64,000 bases of DNA from Candidatus Vondammii sp. HM_W22 (GCF_022530855.2 NZ_CP099567.1:1550001-1614000); one strand, 5' to 3'; shown: positions 29,322 to 39,730, numbered from the stretch's first letter. Notes: generated from the letters alone by a model not told the origin. Translations and numbers: made by a program.

Positions 29322-30271
29322 CGCTTCATGCTACTCAATAAATTGACCAATGAAGTCTCCAGGGGAGCCTGAAAAACCTGGTCTTGTTTCTCATCCGGCC
29401 AGCGAAAACAGATTGACTCCGCGTGCAGAAACAGTCGTTTCAATCCTTGGTTATGCATCGCCTTGTTGGCATCCTGGTCGCCGTACTTTCGATCACCCAG
29501 GATAGGCGTTCCCAAATGGGCGGCATGCACTCTTATCTGGTGGGTCCTGCCGGTCATCAGCCTAGCTTCCAGCAAAGTACAGCGGTGAAAACGTTCTCTG
29601 ACTCGAAATCTTGTCTGTGCCTGCTTGCCCCTGGGGTCAACCATCACCACTCTCTCGCCACCCCGAAGGGTATTTTTCAGCAGTGGGACATCGATATCCG
29701 CTTTATCACCGTGCCATTTTCCACTCACTAGGGCAAGATAGCGTTTATCAATAGCATTACTTCGCATCAGCTCATGCAACACTCTCAGTGCACTGCGTTT
29801 TTTGCTAATCAAGAGACAGCCTGAGGTATCCCGGTCGAGGCGATGAACTAGTTCCAACTGCCGCTGATCCGGACGTAGTTGGCGAAATGCTTCAATAACG
29901 CCAAAACTAAGGCCACTGCCACCATGGACGGCCATACCTGATGGTTTGCTCAATACCAGCAGCCGCTCATCTTCATAGATAATGGATTGTTCCAGTTGTT
30001 CCAACTGCCTCTTGCCCACACTGGGCATGACTTCCTCCTCCGCCACACGGACAGGGGGAATTCGTACAATATCGCCCTCTTGAAGCCGATAGCCCACTTT
30101 TTTTCGCCCTTTGTTTACTCTGACCTCACCGCGTCTCAATATCCGATAGACATAGCTTCGCGGCACCCCTTTCAAGATGCGGAGAAGAAAATTATCAATC
30201 CGTTGTCCACCGAAGCCTGGTTCAACACAAACTAACAGGACTTCCCGATTTTTCTGTTTTGATTCTAACAT
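29318..30271 (-). CDS. rluC: 23S rRNA pseudouridine synthase RluC
   Basis: 317 residues (E. coli 319). N-terminal S4 domain (GQRIDNFLLRILKGVPRSYV, GEVRVNKGRKKVGYRLQEGD), then the catalytic domain with LVHRLDRDTSGCLLISKKRS near residue 145 (the catalytic Asp in HRLDRDTSG) and EARLMTGRTHQIRVHAAHLG. It makes pseudouridines at 955, 2504 and 2580 of 23S rRNA in E. coli. Upstream is IS debris where rne would normally be close by. Confidence 0.96.
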   Translation of the reverse strand: MLESKQKNREVLLVCVEPGFGGQRIDNFLLRILKGVPRSYVYRILRRGEVRVNKGRKKVGYRLQEGDIVRIPPVRVAEEEVMPSVGKRQLEQLEQSIIYEDERLLVLSKPSGMAVHGGSGLSFGVIEAFRQLRPDQRQLELVHRLDRDTSGCLLISKKRSALRVLHELMRSNAIDKRYLALVSGKWHGDKADIDVPLLKNTLRGGERVVMVDPRGKQAQTRFRVRERFHRCTLLEARLMTGRTHQIRVHAAHLGTPILGDRKYGDQDANKAMHNQGLKRLFLHAESICFRWPDEKQDQVFQAPLETSLVNLLSSMKR

Positions 30272-30388
30272 TTAGCGGATGATATCAGTTTGTGTCGGTA
30301 GGTTTAGGTTCAGATAGAAGTGAGACTTTTTTAATTTAAAAAAACGGGTAGCCTGTGAGTTTTTGAAGCTACACAGGAGACCCACCCG

Positions 30389-30600
30389 ATGCAGATCAAA
30401 AGCTCGCGGATTAAATCATATCGTAGTCGGGCAATTGCTGATAGAGCCAGTTCAGATGCCATCGCCCGTTTAAAGAAATTAGGGCTCTATAACAAGTTCA
30501 AAGAAGAAGCTTGCTCAAGCTCTATTTGTCTGGAAGCTATCGGCTGGTCCAAAGCCACTTATTGCCGCTGGCATAGGAGCTACCAGGAACAAGGGATGGC
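30389..30600 (+). pseudogene. Transposase helix-turn-helix fragment
   Basis: MQIKSSRIKSYRSRAIADRA, ARLKKLGLYNKFKEEACSSS, AIGWSKATYCRWHRSYQEQG: a helix-turn-helix of an integrase-type transposase (IS481- or IS3-like), cut at 30600 by the IS630 remnant. A short inverted repeat (TAGCCTGTGAG / CTACACAGGAG) lies just before it. Family assignment is uncertain. Confidence 0.55.
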
Positions 30601-31271
30601 GGGACTATGTGTAGATTCAATCAGTGCCCTTAGGAATTTGATCAGCACTTTCGCATTCATGGATGACTCATACAGCATGAAGCTGTACTGGCGCTTGTCC
30701 TTGCGGAGCATGACAGCGACCATGCTGCGTGGTATTTTTTATACTCGTTCCGTCACCCCGGAATATAGTGGCATTCTCTTTTTTAGCCCGCTCCTTAATG
30801 CCAGGATACTCATCTTTTAATCAAGTATATACTTTTGCCTGGGATTTTCTCCTAGTCTTGCTTTACTGGCTTTTGAGGTGTGAAGCCCCAGCGCTTAAGG
30901 CAGTCGGACATAGCCCGCACAGGGATGTTAACTCCCCAAAGCTGCTTAATAAGCTGGGCAATGGAACCTCGAGTCCAGAGCGCAAAACCGAGTTTGTATT
31001 GATCCGGCATATGATCCCGAATCGCTTCAATGACTTTTTACTTCTGAGCTTCAATCAGGCGACGGGGTGCATTTTTTGGTCCTCGCTTCGCGATGGCCAG
31101 AACTTCTTTACCACCGACACGATAGTGTTTATACCACTGTCCAACCGTATTTGGATGAACGTTCAATAAGCCGCATTTCCTTAAGCCCTTTCTTTGCAGG
31201 CAGAATTGAACAGCTTGCTGTCTCAGGAGTTCTTGTTGCTCGATTCTGAGCTTGCGTACATCTATTTTCAT
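30600..31271 (-). pseudogene. IS630-family transposase, decayed
   Basis: Start MKIDVRKLRIEQQELLRQQA at 31271, HTH CGLLNVHPNTVGQWYKHYRV, then frameshifted pieces MPDQYKLGFALWTRGSIAQL, IKQLWGVNIPVRAMSDCLKR, WGFTPQKP, WLKDEYPGIKERAKKENATI and a late piece ESSMNAKVLIKFLRALI. The catalytic DE(T/S) block is damaged and the C-terminal third is missing. Confidence 0.85.
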
Positions 31272-31290
31272 ATCAGGTGTTATATCAAAT

Positions 31291-31949
31291 GAGCCTCTAA
31301 AAAAACCTCCAAAATAAAATTCAACCAACCATTGATAAAGGCCATGCAGCCAAGTTTTCTGATCATCAAGACCGACTTGAACTCCTTGAGCAACAGGAAG
31401 ACCCAATGCCGAAACTGGGAAGGACCGTAGATTGGGAGGCTTTTCGGGTATTGTTGGGCTCAGTTTATAAAAGCAGTGATCTCTGTAAAGGTGGCGTTCA
31501 CCTTACGATGCGGTACTGATGTTTAACGTATTGGTTCTACAGTATTTGTTCAATCTGAACGATGATCAAACAGAGTTCCAAATACGGGAGCGCTATAGCT
31601 TTTGTCGTTTTCTTGGGCTGAGCCCGGAGAGGGCAAGATGCCCGGTGCCAAAACGGTTTGGGTGTATCCTGAGCGCCTGAAAGAACGGGGCCTTGTTGAT
31701 AAACTCTTTTCAGAGCTGTTGATCCAGATTGATGCAGCAGGCTTCAGTGCTCGCAAGGGACAGATTGCAGATGCCGCTATCGTTCCAGTACCCGGGCAAC
31801 GTAATACACTAGAGGAAAATAGGTAGATCAAAGCCGGGGGCAGCCCTGAGGCGTGAAGTGATAACAAGCATCGCCAGAAAAATGTTAAAGCCCGCTGGAC
31901 CATGAAGCATGGCAAAATCCACTATGGATACAAATGAAGTTCACGATAG
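31291..31949 (+). mobile_element. IS5-family element (type A), truncated copy 2
   Basis: Left end GAGCCTCTAAAAAAACCTCC; transposase pieces LEQQEDPMPKLGRTVDWEAF, LTMRY, QYLFNLNDDQTEFQIRERYS, FCRFLGLSPE, DKLFSELLIQIDAAGFSARK and QIADAAIVPVPGQRNT. It stops after MKHGKIHYGYK at about 31940 and joins an ISL3 fragment. Several small frameshifts. Confidence 0.85.
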
Positions 31950-32190
31950 CCAAGTGCCGCCAGCGGCGCTTGTGTGAGTCATAGCCCGGTGAGATCTGCC
32001 CACAGGTTGAATAACACTACTTGGCACCTGCCTTCTGCTCAACCTGTACCGTTACCTCGCCCTCTGACAGAGCCAACTCTACACTGCTAACCTGCCAAGG
32101 GCTCTTGATACCCAGGACCTAGTATAGATCTTTGATCTCTCATAGGGGGATACGGCAATCTACCCACTCAATTAGGGGGGGGAGCCAACA
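31950..32190 (-). pseudogene. ISL3-family transposase, N-terminal fragment
   Basis: Minus-strand frame gives IKSPWQVSSVELALSEGEVT, VQVEQKAGAK, CYSTCGQ: the zinc-finger start of an ISL3 transposase. The same 200-bp block occurs at 38,745-38,960, and the two are about 90% alike by eye. Confidence 0.75.
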
Positions 32191-32369
32191 AAAGCATAGT
32201 ACCATGCCATTGAGGAATGCTTTCAGTTAAAAGAGGCTATAGATTGCCAACCCAGAGCCAATATTTTTTCGACTGTAGATTGAGCAGAGTTTCCCCAATC
32301 CAACCTACAGCTCGTCAGATCTCGTATAGGATCGATTATTTGTTCGATCAGATAGCCCTATTTTGCGAT
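32191..32369. other. Gap after sppA
   Basis: No gene seen; flank of the ISL3 fragment. Confidence 0.4.
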
Positions 32370-33323
32370 TTACTGCAAGCTGGGAGCCTGCCGCAAACCT
32401 AAGACATTATAAATAAATGCAGAGGCACTGGTGCCGATGCGTTTGGCAAAGCGTTCCACCAGATCTTCAGCTGGCGTAAAATCGACAATCTCTTCAGCCT
32501 TGATCAACTCTCTGGCAACATAACTGCTGCTCCCCAGCCCATCAGCCAGACCCAGCTCAATACTCTTCTTTCCCGACCAGAAGAGGCCGCTAAAAATTGT
32601 ATCGTCTTGTCTCAGACGATCCCCTCGCCCTTCTTTGACGGCATTAATGAACTGCTGGTGGATGCTATCCAGCATGACTTGAATGTGCTGGCGTTCACTC
32701 TCTTTGATGGGTGAAAATGGGTCCAGAATCCCCTTATGCTCCCCTGCGGTCAGAAGGCGCCGCTCTATCCCCAGCTTCTCCATCCCCTTTTCAAAACCAA
32801 ACATACTCATCAACACCCCGATGGAGCCGACAATGCTTGCTTTATCCACATAAATTTCATCCGCTGCTACAGCAATGTAGTAACCACCGGACGCACACAT
32901 ATCTGTCACCACGGCATAAACCGGGATGTCAGCATGCTCCTTTTTCAGCCGCCGGATTTCATCATTGATATAACCTGACTGAACAGCACTGCCACCGGGG
33001 CTGTTGATACGCAGAATCACACCTTTGGTATTTTTATCTTCAAAGGCTCCCCGCAAGCCCGCAATAATATTATCGGCACTCGCCTCTGAATCATCGGCGA
33101 TAACGCCTTTCACTTCCACCAGTGCCGTATGCCCGTCATCACCTGACAGGCCGGTATCCGGCATCCAGAGAATCAGCAGCGTAATCAGATAGGCAAACGT
33201 CAGGAGTTTAAAAAACACCCCCCAGCGACGACTCCTTCTCTGCTCTTTAATCGATTCGGAAGCGAGCCCTGTTACCAGATCCCTCTCCCAGCCAGTCGCA
33301 TCTTTTTCACTATCGTTCATCAT
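32370..33323 (-). CDS. sppA: Signal peptide peptidase SppA (short type)
   Basis: 317 residues, the short single-domain form. N-terminal membrane anchor KLLTFAYLITLLILWMP at about 40-56, then the crotonase-like serine protease fold: GVILRINSPGGSAVQSGYIN, VVTDMCASGGYYIAVAADEI (catalytic Ser in ASGG), YVDKASIVGSIGVLMSMFGF (catalytic Lys in DKAS). It cleaves leftover signal peptides in the cytoplasmic membrane. In relatives it often follows the rluC-HAD pair; here it sits upstream of rluC between IS remnants. Confidence 0.95.
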   Translation of the reverse strand: MMNDSEKDATGWERDLVTGLASESIKEQRRSRRWGVFFKLLTFAYLITLLILWMPDTGLSGDDGHTALVEVKGVIADDSEASADNIIAGLRGAFEDKNTKGVILRINSPGGSAVQSGYINDEIRRLKKEHADIPVYAVVTDMCASGGYYIAVAADEIYVDKASIVGSIGVLMSMFGFEKGMEKLGIERRLLTAGEHKGILDPFSPIKESERQHIQVMLDSIHQQFINAVKEGRGDRLRQDDTIFSGLFWSGKKSIELGLADGLGSSSYVARELIKAEEIVDFTPAEDLVERFAKRIGTSASAFIYNVLGLRQAPSLQ

Positions 33324-33356
33324 ATTTGTGCCTATTCCAAATCTATCGCCTAAAAA

Positions 33357-33462
33357 TCAAGTAACAAATGCGGATTCAACTCGCAAGTGCAACAGATGGT
33401 TGGTTTCTAAAAATACCTGATTAGGTGTTTTCATGCCAAGACATTTTCTTGGTTTGTTGTTG
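33357..33462 (-). pseudogene. IS30-family transposase tail
   Basis: LNNKPRKCLGMKTPNQVFLE then TNHLLHLRV is the C-terminal end of an IS30 transposase. Its upstream part is replaced by an IS5 end at 33463. Confidence 0.75.
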
Positions 33463-34079
33463 AGAGAACCTCTAAAAAACCGACAAAGGCCAATAGCCTC
33501 CAGCAAATCAGGAGAGCCCGGTATCTTCACGCTCATTTTTCTGGCAGCATCCATATCCATACCTCGCTTCATCCTGCCAGCCACACCAATCGATTAGCCT
33601 GCTGGGCAAACACGTGCTCAACTCGAGCCCGAACTCTTGATCGTTTTCGGTTTGCCTCTTTCTCCCGTTCGTTCAAGCGGCGTTTGCGTATCGACTTGCA
33701 GTGAATGTGACTGCGGTAATGCGCACCCGGTAAAGCGGCTTTCCGTTCTACACTGCGGTAAGCAGGATCGGCCCAGACACTGCCATTATTGTTCTCATCC
33801 AGCAGTTCCTCGAAGACCTAGCTATCGTGAACTTCTGCTGATGTGATGGCGTATTTGCGAATGACCTTGTGCTTCCGGTCTATGCTGATGTGGCTTTTGT
33901 ACCCATAGTGGGTTTTGCCATGCCTCATGGTCCAGCGGGCTTCAACATCCTTCTGCCGGTGTTTGTTATCACCCCATGCCTCAGGGCTATCCTCAGCTCT
34001 GATCTGCCTATTTTCCTCTCGCATATTACGTTGCCTGGGTACTGGGACGATAGCGGCATCTACAATCTGTCCTGAGCCC
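33463..34079 (-). mobile_element. IS5-family element (type A), truncated copy 3
   Basis: Terminal repeat GAGAACCTCTAAAAAACC at 33463. Minus-strand pieces: IVDAAIVPVPRQRNMREENR, TMRHGKTHYGYKSHISIDRK, VFEELLDENN, VWADPAYRSVERKAALPGAH, KSIRKRRLNERE and the tail KIPGSPDLLEAIGLCRF. The N-terminal half is absent. Confidence 0.85.
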
Positions 34080-36640
34080 CTACCAAAAACTGTACCGAGC
34101 ATTTTTAGAAAATTCCGGCCTTAGAGGAATGCTACTTGCTTAAGTTTTTTGGGTTGGCCATTTTTCCGAATATTCTCTCGCGCAATAGCCCTGGGTTTGG
34201 TAAGTAGCGGGAATTGTCTGGGTCTTCGTTTTATAGCTCGCGGCTCCATACGTCCCGGTTGTTTTCCAACCTGCTGCGGTGCAATGAGGATAAAAAGGCC
34301 ATCAATTTTATCGATGTCGTAACGACCGCTTTTTTGCCACACAATCTATAGCTGCAAGGTATGCTTGAAGCTAGGTTGTCGAGGAATGATGTCAGCCAGT
34401 AAAGCCGCCTGAGCCATCAGTAAACGGATCAAGTTGTAAGCCAAAAGATAGACCCACAGCTCCTTTTTCGCCATTTCCGGTGTGCGACAACTTAATGTTT
34501 CCATTCCCAGAGTGGTCTTGATGTTGCGTATATCCAACTCTACCTGCCAATGGTTCCGACAGAGTGCCTTCAGGGCGGCTTTGCTTGTACTTTTTGAGCA
34601 AAGTAGTGTTGTCACCAGGATCTTACCGCCAGCACGCAACTCCCGCACTTTCAATCTATCGGGGGGTTTGATCATACTCTGCCTGACTCATCCAGGCGGG
34701 TTTGACTTTTGGCTTGTCTATTTCGATAAGATGATCTCGCGGACCCAGACGCTCTCCCTGGCGAAAATCCGTGCTACGCCGCCGTGAACCATATTGCTCG
34801 AAAACGCCATCCACTCCTTTGGCCTGAAGAGCACACAACAGAAAATAGGTGGCATAAAAAGCATCCCCAAGAAGGATATCGCCAGCGTCCAAGGTACTAA
34901 GCATGGTTCTAAGCAATGACTGCTCACCGCTTCCTTTTCCGCGACAAGGTCCCAATGCTGCATCAAGTGCAGCACCGCTGGCGAGGCAGACGATACCAAC
35001 CACCCGGCACCAATCCGGGTTGTTGGCTACGGGGTTGAGGATAGACAGTCTGGTTCTCTTCTGTATCGGGCAACGTAACGGTAGCGCCATCCACCAGTCT
35101 GACCGGTCGCCCCCGCCGGTGCCAGGAATCTGGGGTGTGCTCAGTCATCATACGCCCCGTGTAACGGGCTAGCGTAGAGACCATGTCCAATGGCAGCCGT
35201 TTCCGTGCGCGACAGTATGCTCCCGTATGCGTACTACAGATTGGCAGCTCACCCATCAATCGTTTGACTGCAGCATCAACTATGTTCTGGCAAGAGCAAT
35301 CAGCACTCATTGCTTGAGCCAGAAACATCGATAGCGTCTCTGTTGGCGGAAACAGCCTTTCCCGATGTTCCGGTAGCAATGATTCGACTTGATTGAGAAA
35401 CTCTGGGCCGGTTAGCAGATTAAAGAAAGCATAGGAATCACTGGCTGTAGCGTAGGTTGTGATACCTTTTTGTTGATGTATGCAGGCGCGTTGATCAGGA
35501 TGCATTAAGGCTGCTTTCCTGATTGATGGTTGTTGGTTTGGTGATTAGCATCTTATCACCTGAACCAGCCTTTTTTTATTCGTTATATCAGCAGGTTATT
35601 GCTTAAGTAAGTAGCATTCCGGCCTTAGAGTGCTTCTCCCTGAATTCATCCGGCATCAAGTTTTCCAGTGATGTATGGGGGCGGAATGTATTGTAATCAT
35701 GGCGCCAGCTTTCAATCTTTTCTTGCGCATCTTTCAGTGACAAAAACCAATAGGTATTTAAACATTCATCCCTAAAACTCCCATTGAACGACTCAATAAA
35801 TGCATTATCTGTTGGCTTTCCCTGCCGCGAGAAGTCTAACGTTACTTTATTCTCATACGCCCATTGACCAAGGGCCTTCGGAATAAATTCACGGCCATTA
35901 TCGACTTGAATCCTCAATGGCTTATGCTTATTACAGCATCGTAATTGCTCCATAACATCCACAACCTGTTCCCCTTTTGCAGCACGATCAACCGCAATAA
36001 CAACACATTCTCGGCCAAATTATCGACTACAGTTAACGCTCTGGTTCGTCGCCCGTTGAACAGTTGATCGGCGAAAAGATCCATACTCCAGCACTGATCA
36101 ATACGAGAGAGCTCCGGCCTGTCCATCCGGTGTGCGGCGGCAACTCGACGCCTTGGTCGTTTGCGACTTAGATTCAGGTCCTCCTCACGATAGATGCGCA
36201 ACACACGCTTATGATTCATCCGTCAGCCTTCACGCTACATATGAATGCGTTGATAGCCATAACGAACACGGTCTTTGGCAATTTCACATACCCGGAATCG
36301 TAAAGCCGGATCATCATGCTTCCTGCTTTTGTAGCTATAACTGCTGCGGCCCATCTGAATGACTGCACAGGCCCGGCGGTAACTATCCTGGAGAAAAGTA
36401 ATCAAACGTCGACGCCTAGCCATCTTCAGCGCTTTTTTCGCACGACATCCTGAAGCATCTGTTTTATAGGAGACGATTTTCGTCCTCTGGTTGACGTAAA
36501 CTCCGTCGCTCTGAAACGCCTAAACCTCCAAACTTCTTTTTCCAATAAAGCCTCGCGTCCAATATTCCCATCTTGCGGCAGACCTCTGGAATCCGTGTTC
36601 CCGTTTCTGCATGGCTCGTCCTCCTGCTTTCAGCTTAACG
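34080..36640 (-). pseudogene. IS3-family element (type B), decayed and split by an IS4
   Basis: Read on the minus strand from 36640: orfA region GIPEVCRKMGILDARLYWKK; orfB pieces MARRRRLITFLQDSYRRACA, DRVRYGYQRIHM, RVLRIYREEDLNLSRKRPRR, QCWSMDLFADQLFNGRRTRA (first Asp), RIQVDNGREFIPKALGQWAY (second Asp), NAFIESFNGSFRDECLN (Glu). The tail is interrupted at 35620 by an IS4 element and its last codons (KAGIF, stop) lie at 34,100-34,126. Frameshifts near 35980 and 36230. Confidence 0.85.
34127..35619 (-). mobile_element. IS4-family element (type B) with intact 11-bp target duplication
   Basis: About 1.49 kb. The ends GAATGCTACTTGCTTAAG and CTTAAGTAAGTAGCATTC are inverted repeats, flanked on both sides by CGGCCTTAGAG (34116-34126 and 35620-35630). 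The transposase is broken into frames: 35505-34963 (MHPDQRACIHQQKGITTYAT, MSADCSCQNIVDAAVKRL, GRPVRLVDGATVTLPDTEEN), 35090-34656 (DAGDILLGDAFYATYFLLCA, RLGPRDHLIEIDKPKVKPAW), 34675-34346 (RNHWQVELDIRNIKTTLGME) and 34342-34121. An 11-bp duplication suits the IS4 family. Confidence 0.9.
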
Positions 36641-36698
36641 GATCCACCAGAATTCTCTGATTTGGATCGGTACGGTTTTCAGGGAGGAGGTCAATCAA

Positions 36699-37049
36699 AT
36701 GAAGGTGGCACGCTTCTCAGCTCATTGTGAGCTGGCAGGCTTTGATTTTATCCAAAGTCAGGTAAACGAAGAACTGGTTGCTGCACTGCATCACTGTGAA
36801 TTTATGGAAGAAGCTCAGAGCATCGTTTTTGTGGGCCCTGGTACCGGTGAAACCCTCCTGGCGACTACAATCTCGGTGCAGACCTTCAGCACCATCATAA
36901 ACCTATTCGCTTTTTATCAACTATTGAGCTGGTTAACCTTGCTGGAGCAAGAGAAACAACCCGGTAAGCAGGGGCCAATGGCTAACAGGTTGATGCATGC
37001 GGATCTCGTGACCCTTGGTGAACTGGGTTATCTTCTATTACCGGTCAAA
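36699..37049 (+). pseudogene. IS21-family IstB ATPase fragment
   Basis: FDFIQSQVNEELVAALHHCE, IVFVGPGTGETLLATTI (a damaged Walker A: GxGTGE in place of GxGTGKT), VELVNLLEQEK-like text in another frame, and ANRLMHADLVTLGELGYLLL. The end overlaps the 3' end of rsmJ. Confidence 0.75.
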
Positions 37050-37813
37050 TAGACATCGTACCGGGTATTAGGGCTTTTGATCACCATGGTCGGTTGCTGG
37101 TCACCCAGGCGGGGAGCCTTGGCAGGCCGTTTAACTACCACCCGGTTAACGGCAATGGCTCTTGCGGCAATAAGCAGTTCAGCACCATCTGTGTCATCAC
37201 CAACCAACTGCCTGAAGATCCGCATCTCTTTCTTCACCAGTGCCGATTTATTCCGGTGAGGATACATCGGGTCGAGGTAAACCACATCAGGCCGCGCATC
37301 ACCCGCCAAAGCCAGTAAAAAAGCCCGAGCATCCATCTGTATCAGCTGCATACGTGATGCTATAGGTGCCACCTCATTATCAACAAGGGCCCGCTCAAAA
37401 GCATCCTGTAGCAGAACTGAAATAATCGGTGAACGCTCCACCAGTCGGACACTGCAACCAAGGGAAGCCAGCACAAAAGCATCACGTCCTAGGCCTGCCG
37501 TTGCATCTATCACGTCCGGCGTCTTGCCGTGTTTCAGTCCGATTGCTTTAGCCAGTGGCTGACCGCGGCCACCACCAAAATGACGCCGGTGAGCTGATTT
37601 ACCCCCGATAAAATCGATATGGACAGCCCCAGGGGCACCCTTCCCAGCTTGCTGCAACTCCAGATGATCATCCTGTTTCAGCAGTTGAAATTCAGTTGAG
37701 CTCGTCTCCAGCGCCTCAACTAGTAACCCAAGAGAAGCGGCCAGTTTTTCGGCTGCGGCCATTTGACCCGGGCCGGCTGCCACCACGGCTATTGTGAGCT
37801 CAGTTACTGTCAC
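37028..37813 (-). CDS. rsmJ: 16S rRNA (guanine-1516-N2)-methyltransferase RsmJ
   Basis: 261 residues. AVHIDFIGGKSAHRRHFGGG, RGQPLAKAIGLKHGKTPDVI, DATAGLGRDAFVLASLGCSV (SAM motif I) near residue 100, DVVYLDPMYPHRNKSALVKK (catalytic DPMYP) near 175, RVVVKRPAKAPRLGDQQPTM near the end. It methylates G1516 of 16S rRNA. The start is GTG at 37813. It survives intact between an IstB fragment and an ISL3 remnant. Confidence 0.95.
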   Translation of the reverse strand: MTVTELTIAVVAAGPGQMAAAEKLAASLGLLVEALETSSTEFQLLKQDDHLELQQAGKGAPGAVHIDFIGGKSAHRRHFGGGRGQPLAKAIGLKHGKTPDVIDATAGLGRDAFVLASLGCSVRLVERSPIISVLLQDAFERALVDNEVAPIASRMQLIQMDARAFLLALAGDARPDVVYLDPMYPHRNKSALVKKEMRIFRQLVGDDTDGAELLIAARAIAVNRVVVKRPAKAPRLGDQQPTMVIKSPNTRYDVYLTGNRR

Positions 37814-37832
37814 TTTTTCACCACAAAAAAAC

Positions 37833-38960
37833 TAGGGAGCCTCTGATCAATTCATGAATCGGCGTCTGGCGGCGGAAACCTCTGCCACGCACCTTGATCA
37901 TCTTGATTCGGCTATTGAGACCTTCTGCCGGACCATTACTTACTTCAAAAACAACAGCGTTCAATATTCCCCACAGATGATCCTTGATTGTTCCCGCACA
38001 CTTTCTTGATTGGCTCCAAGCCACTGCGCACTGCCCATGACAACCACCGTTCCCAGCCTTTCCTTGCCCATGTCTTGCTGGCATAGTGCCAGAGTGACAT
38101 GGCAAACTCTTTGATCGCCCAGGCACGGGCAGTCTTCAGCGTGCTGTCACGTAGCGCCTTAACCGCAATTCTGTCTGCGCGTCATGTTCTCCGGGTTGCA
38201 GAGCCAGTCATACTGGCTGACTTTAAGGGTCCTCATAGCCTTCAGCCATCAGCGCTTTGTGCTCTTGGCAACGTACCTTGTCTGCCGTCTCACCAAGGTA
38301 CTTGCCGGCATGGAATTTATCAAAGGCAATCTTCTCTATCAGCCCTTGCAAGCTTTCCAGTGTAGCATTGATAAGGGCTGGCCACATGTCCATGGAGACA
38401 CTTTCTACCGCTTTTCGCTGCTCCTCTGTCAAACCTTCGTACCATGCTTTGAGCATCGCCTTTTTGCGGTCACTGACCACGTGTAACACTGTACCTGCAT
38501 CCTGGTCTGATAAGACTGTTACATGATCATGGCGTTTCTTGAAAACCATCTTATCAACACCAATATGTCTTGGGCTGACCTCTTTTCTACGTGCTAGTCC
38601 TCGCTTAACCGCTCGCTGCGTAATTCCATCAATGGCATTCCAACTCAGCCCCATCAATCGGGAGACTGCCAAGATGGACGCCTCTTTCAACCAGTCGATC
38701 ACCAGCGCCTCAAACATTGCAGTAAATCCAGGGCCGGTTCCGCTAGCGACGTTTGCGTGAGTCGCTTGGTGAGATCTGCCCACAGGTTGAACAACACTGC
38801 CTGGCACCTGCCTCCTGCTCAACCTGCACCGTTACCTCTCCCTCTGACAGAACCAACTCTACACTGCTAACCCGCCAAGGGCTCTTGATATTCAGGAGAT
38901 CTGGGCGTATAGATCTTTATCTCTCATAAGGAGGGTAGGCCAATCTACCCACTCAATTAA
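37833..38960 (-). pseudogene. ISL3-family transposase, decayed
   Basis: Near-end GGGAGCCTCTGATCAATTCA at 37835. Minus-strand pieces: IKSPWRVSSVELVLSEGEVT, GARQCCSTCGQ, then (frame 38822-38223) GLSWNAIDGITQRAVKRGLA, RRKEVSPRHIGVDKMVFKKR, DQDAGTVLHVVSDRKKAMLK, SVSMDMWPALINATLESLQG, IAFDKFHAGKYLGETADKVR; end KDHLWGILNAVVFEVSNGPA, EGLNSRIKMIKVRGRGFR. Deletion between the zinc region and the DDE domain, and frameshifts near 38230. Confidence 0.88.
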
Positions 38961-38965
38961 GGGAA

Positions 38966-39425
38966 AAGCCTTTGGATCAATAGCTCTGAAAAAAGTCTAT
39001 CAACAAGGCCCCGTTCTTTCAGGCACTCACGATACACCCAAACCATTTTGGCATCGGGTACCTTACCCTCCGGGCTCAGCCCAAGAAAACAACAAAAGCT
39101 ATAGCGGTCCCGTATTTGGAACTCTGTTTGAGAGTCGTTCAGATTGAGCAAATGCTGTAGGACCAACACCTTGAACATCAGTACCGCATCGTAAGGTGGA
39201 CGCCCACCTTTACTGGGACCACTGTTTTTATAAATTGAGCCCAACAATACTCGAAAAGCCTTCTAGTCTACGGTCCTTTCCAGCCTTGGCAGCGGGTCTC
39301 CCAGTTGCTCAAGGAATTCAAGTCGGTCTTGATGATCAAAAAACTCGGTTGCATGGTTTTTATCAATGGCTGGTTGAATTGATTACTGTTATCACTGATT
39401 TGGGAAGGTTTTTAGAGGTTCTCTG
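38966..39425 (-). mobile_element. IS5-family element (type A), truncated copy 4
   Basis: N-terminal half only: LEFLEQLGDPLPRLERTVD, stop, KAFRVLLGSIYKNSGPSKGG, RPPYDAVLMFKVLVLQHLLN, DSQTEFQIRDRYSFCCFLGL, ECLKERGLVDRLFSELLIQ. Terminal repeat TTTTTAGAGGTTCTC at the right end. Joined to an ISL3 start at about 38,960. Confidence 0.85.
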
Positions 39426-39703
39426 AAGCTTTGCTTGGAGTATGAAGGAGGCGTGGCAGCAGACAGGGCAAACCCTACATCGCTGGGTTCATTTAACGAT
39501 GGGGGGTATGGCCTGGTGCAGTTGCTGGGGTTGTTGGACGACAATTGTGTTCAGCAGTTGTGCCGTCATTCACCCTGGCGGCGGGATGATCATAGAGGGT
39601 TAGGAACTCGAGTGGCTGATAGCGACTCGAAATAGCTGTGTCGCTCTAAACTCTAGCTGATTAATCCTTATGAAATTATCGACTACTTGCAGATAAAGTT
39701 TAA
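39426..39703. other. Gap with no recognised gene
   Basis: One 66-residue plus-strand frame (39435-39635) without homology that I recognise. Flank of IS5 copy 4 and downstream side of gabD. Confidence 0.4.
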
Positions 39704-39730
39704 TAAAAATAACGCCATCGGCGTTATTTT
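39704..39730 (-). terminator. Rho-independent terminator after gabD
   Basis: Perfect hairpin AAAATAACGCC / GGCGTTATTTT with loop GAT on the minus strand, followed by TATTA. It lies about 38 bp past the gabD stop. Confidence 0.8.

Noticed and set aside
30389-30820. A single 143-codon gene
   Set aside because: Only the first ~70 residues look like a helix-turn-helix; the rest is antisense to the IS630 remnant, so it is a junction artefact.
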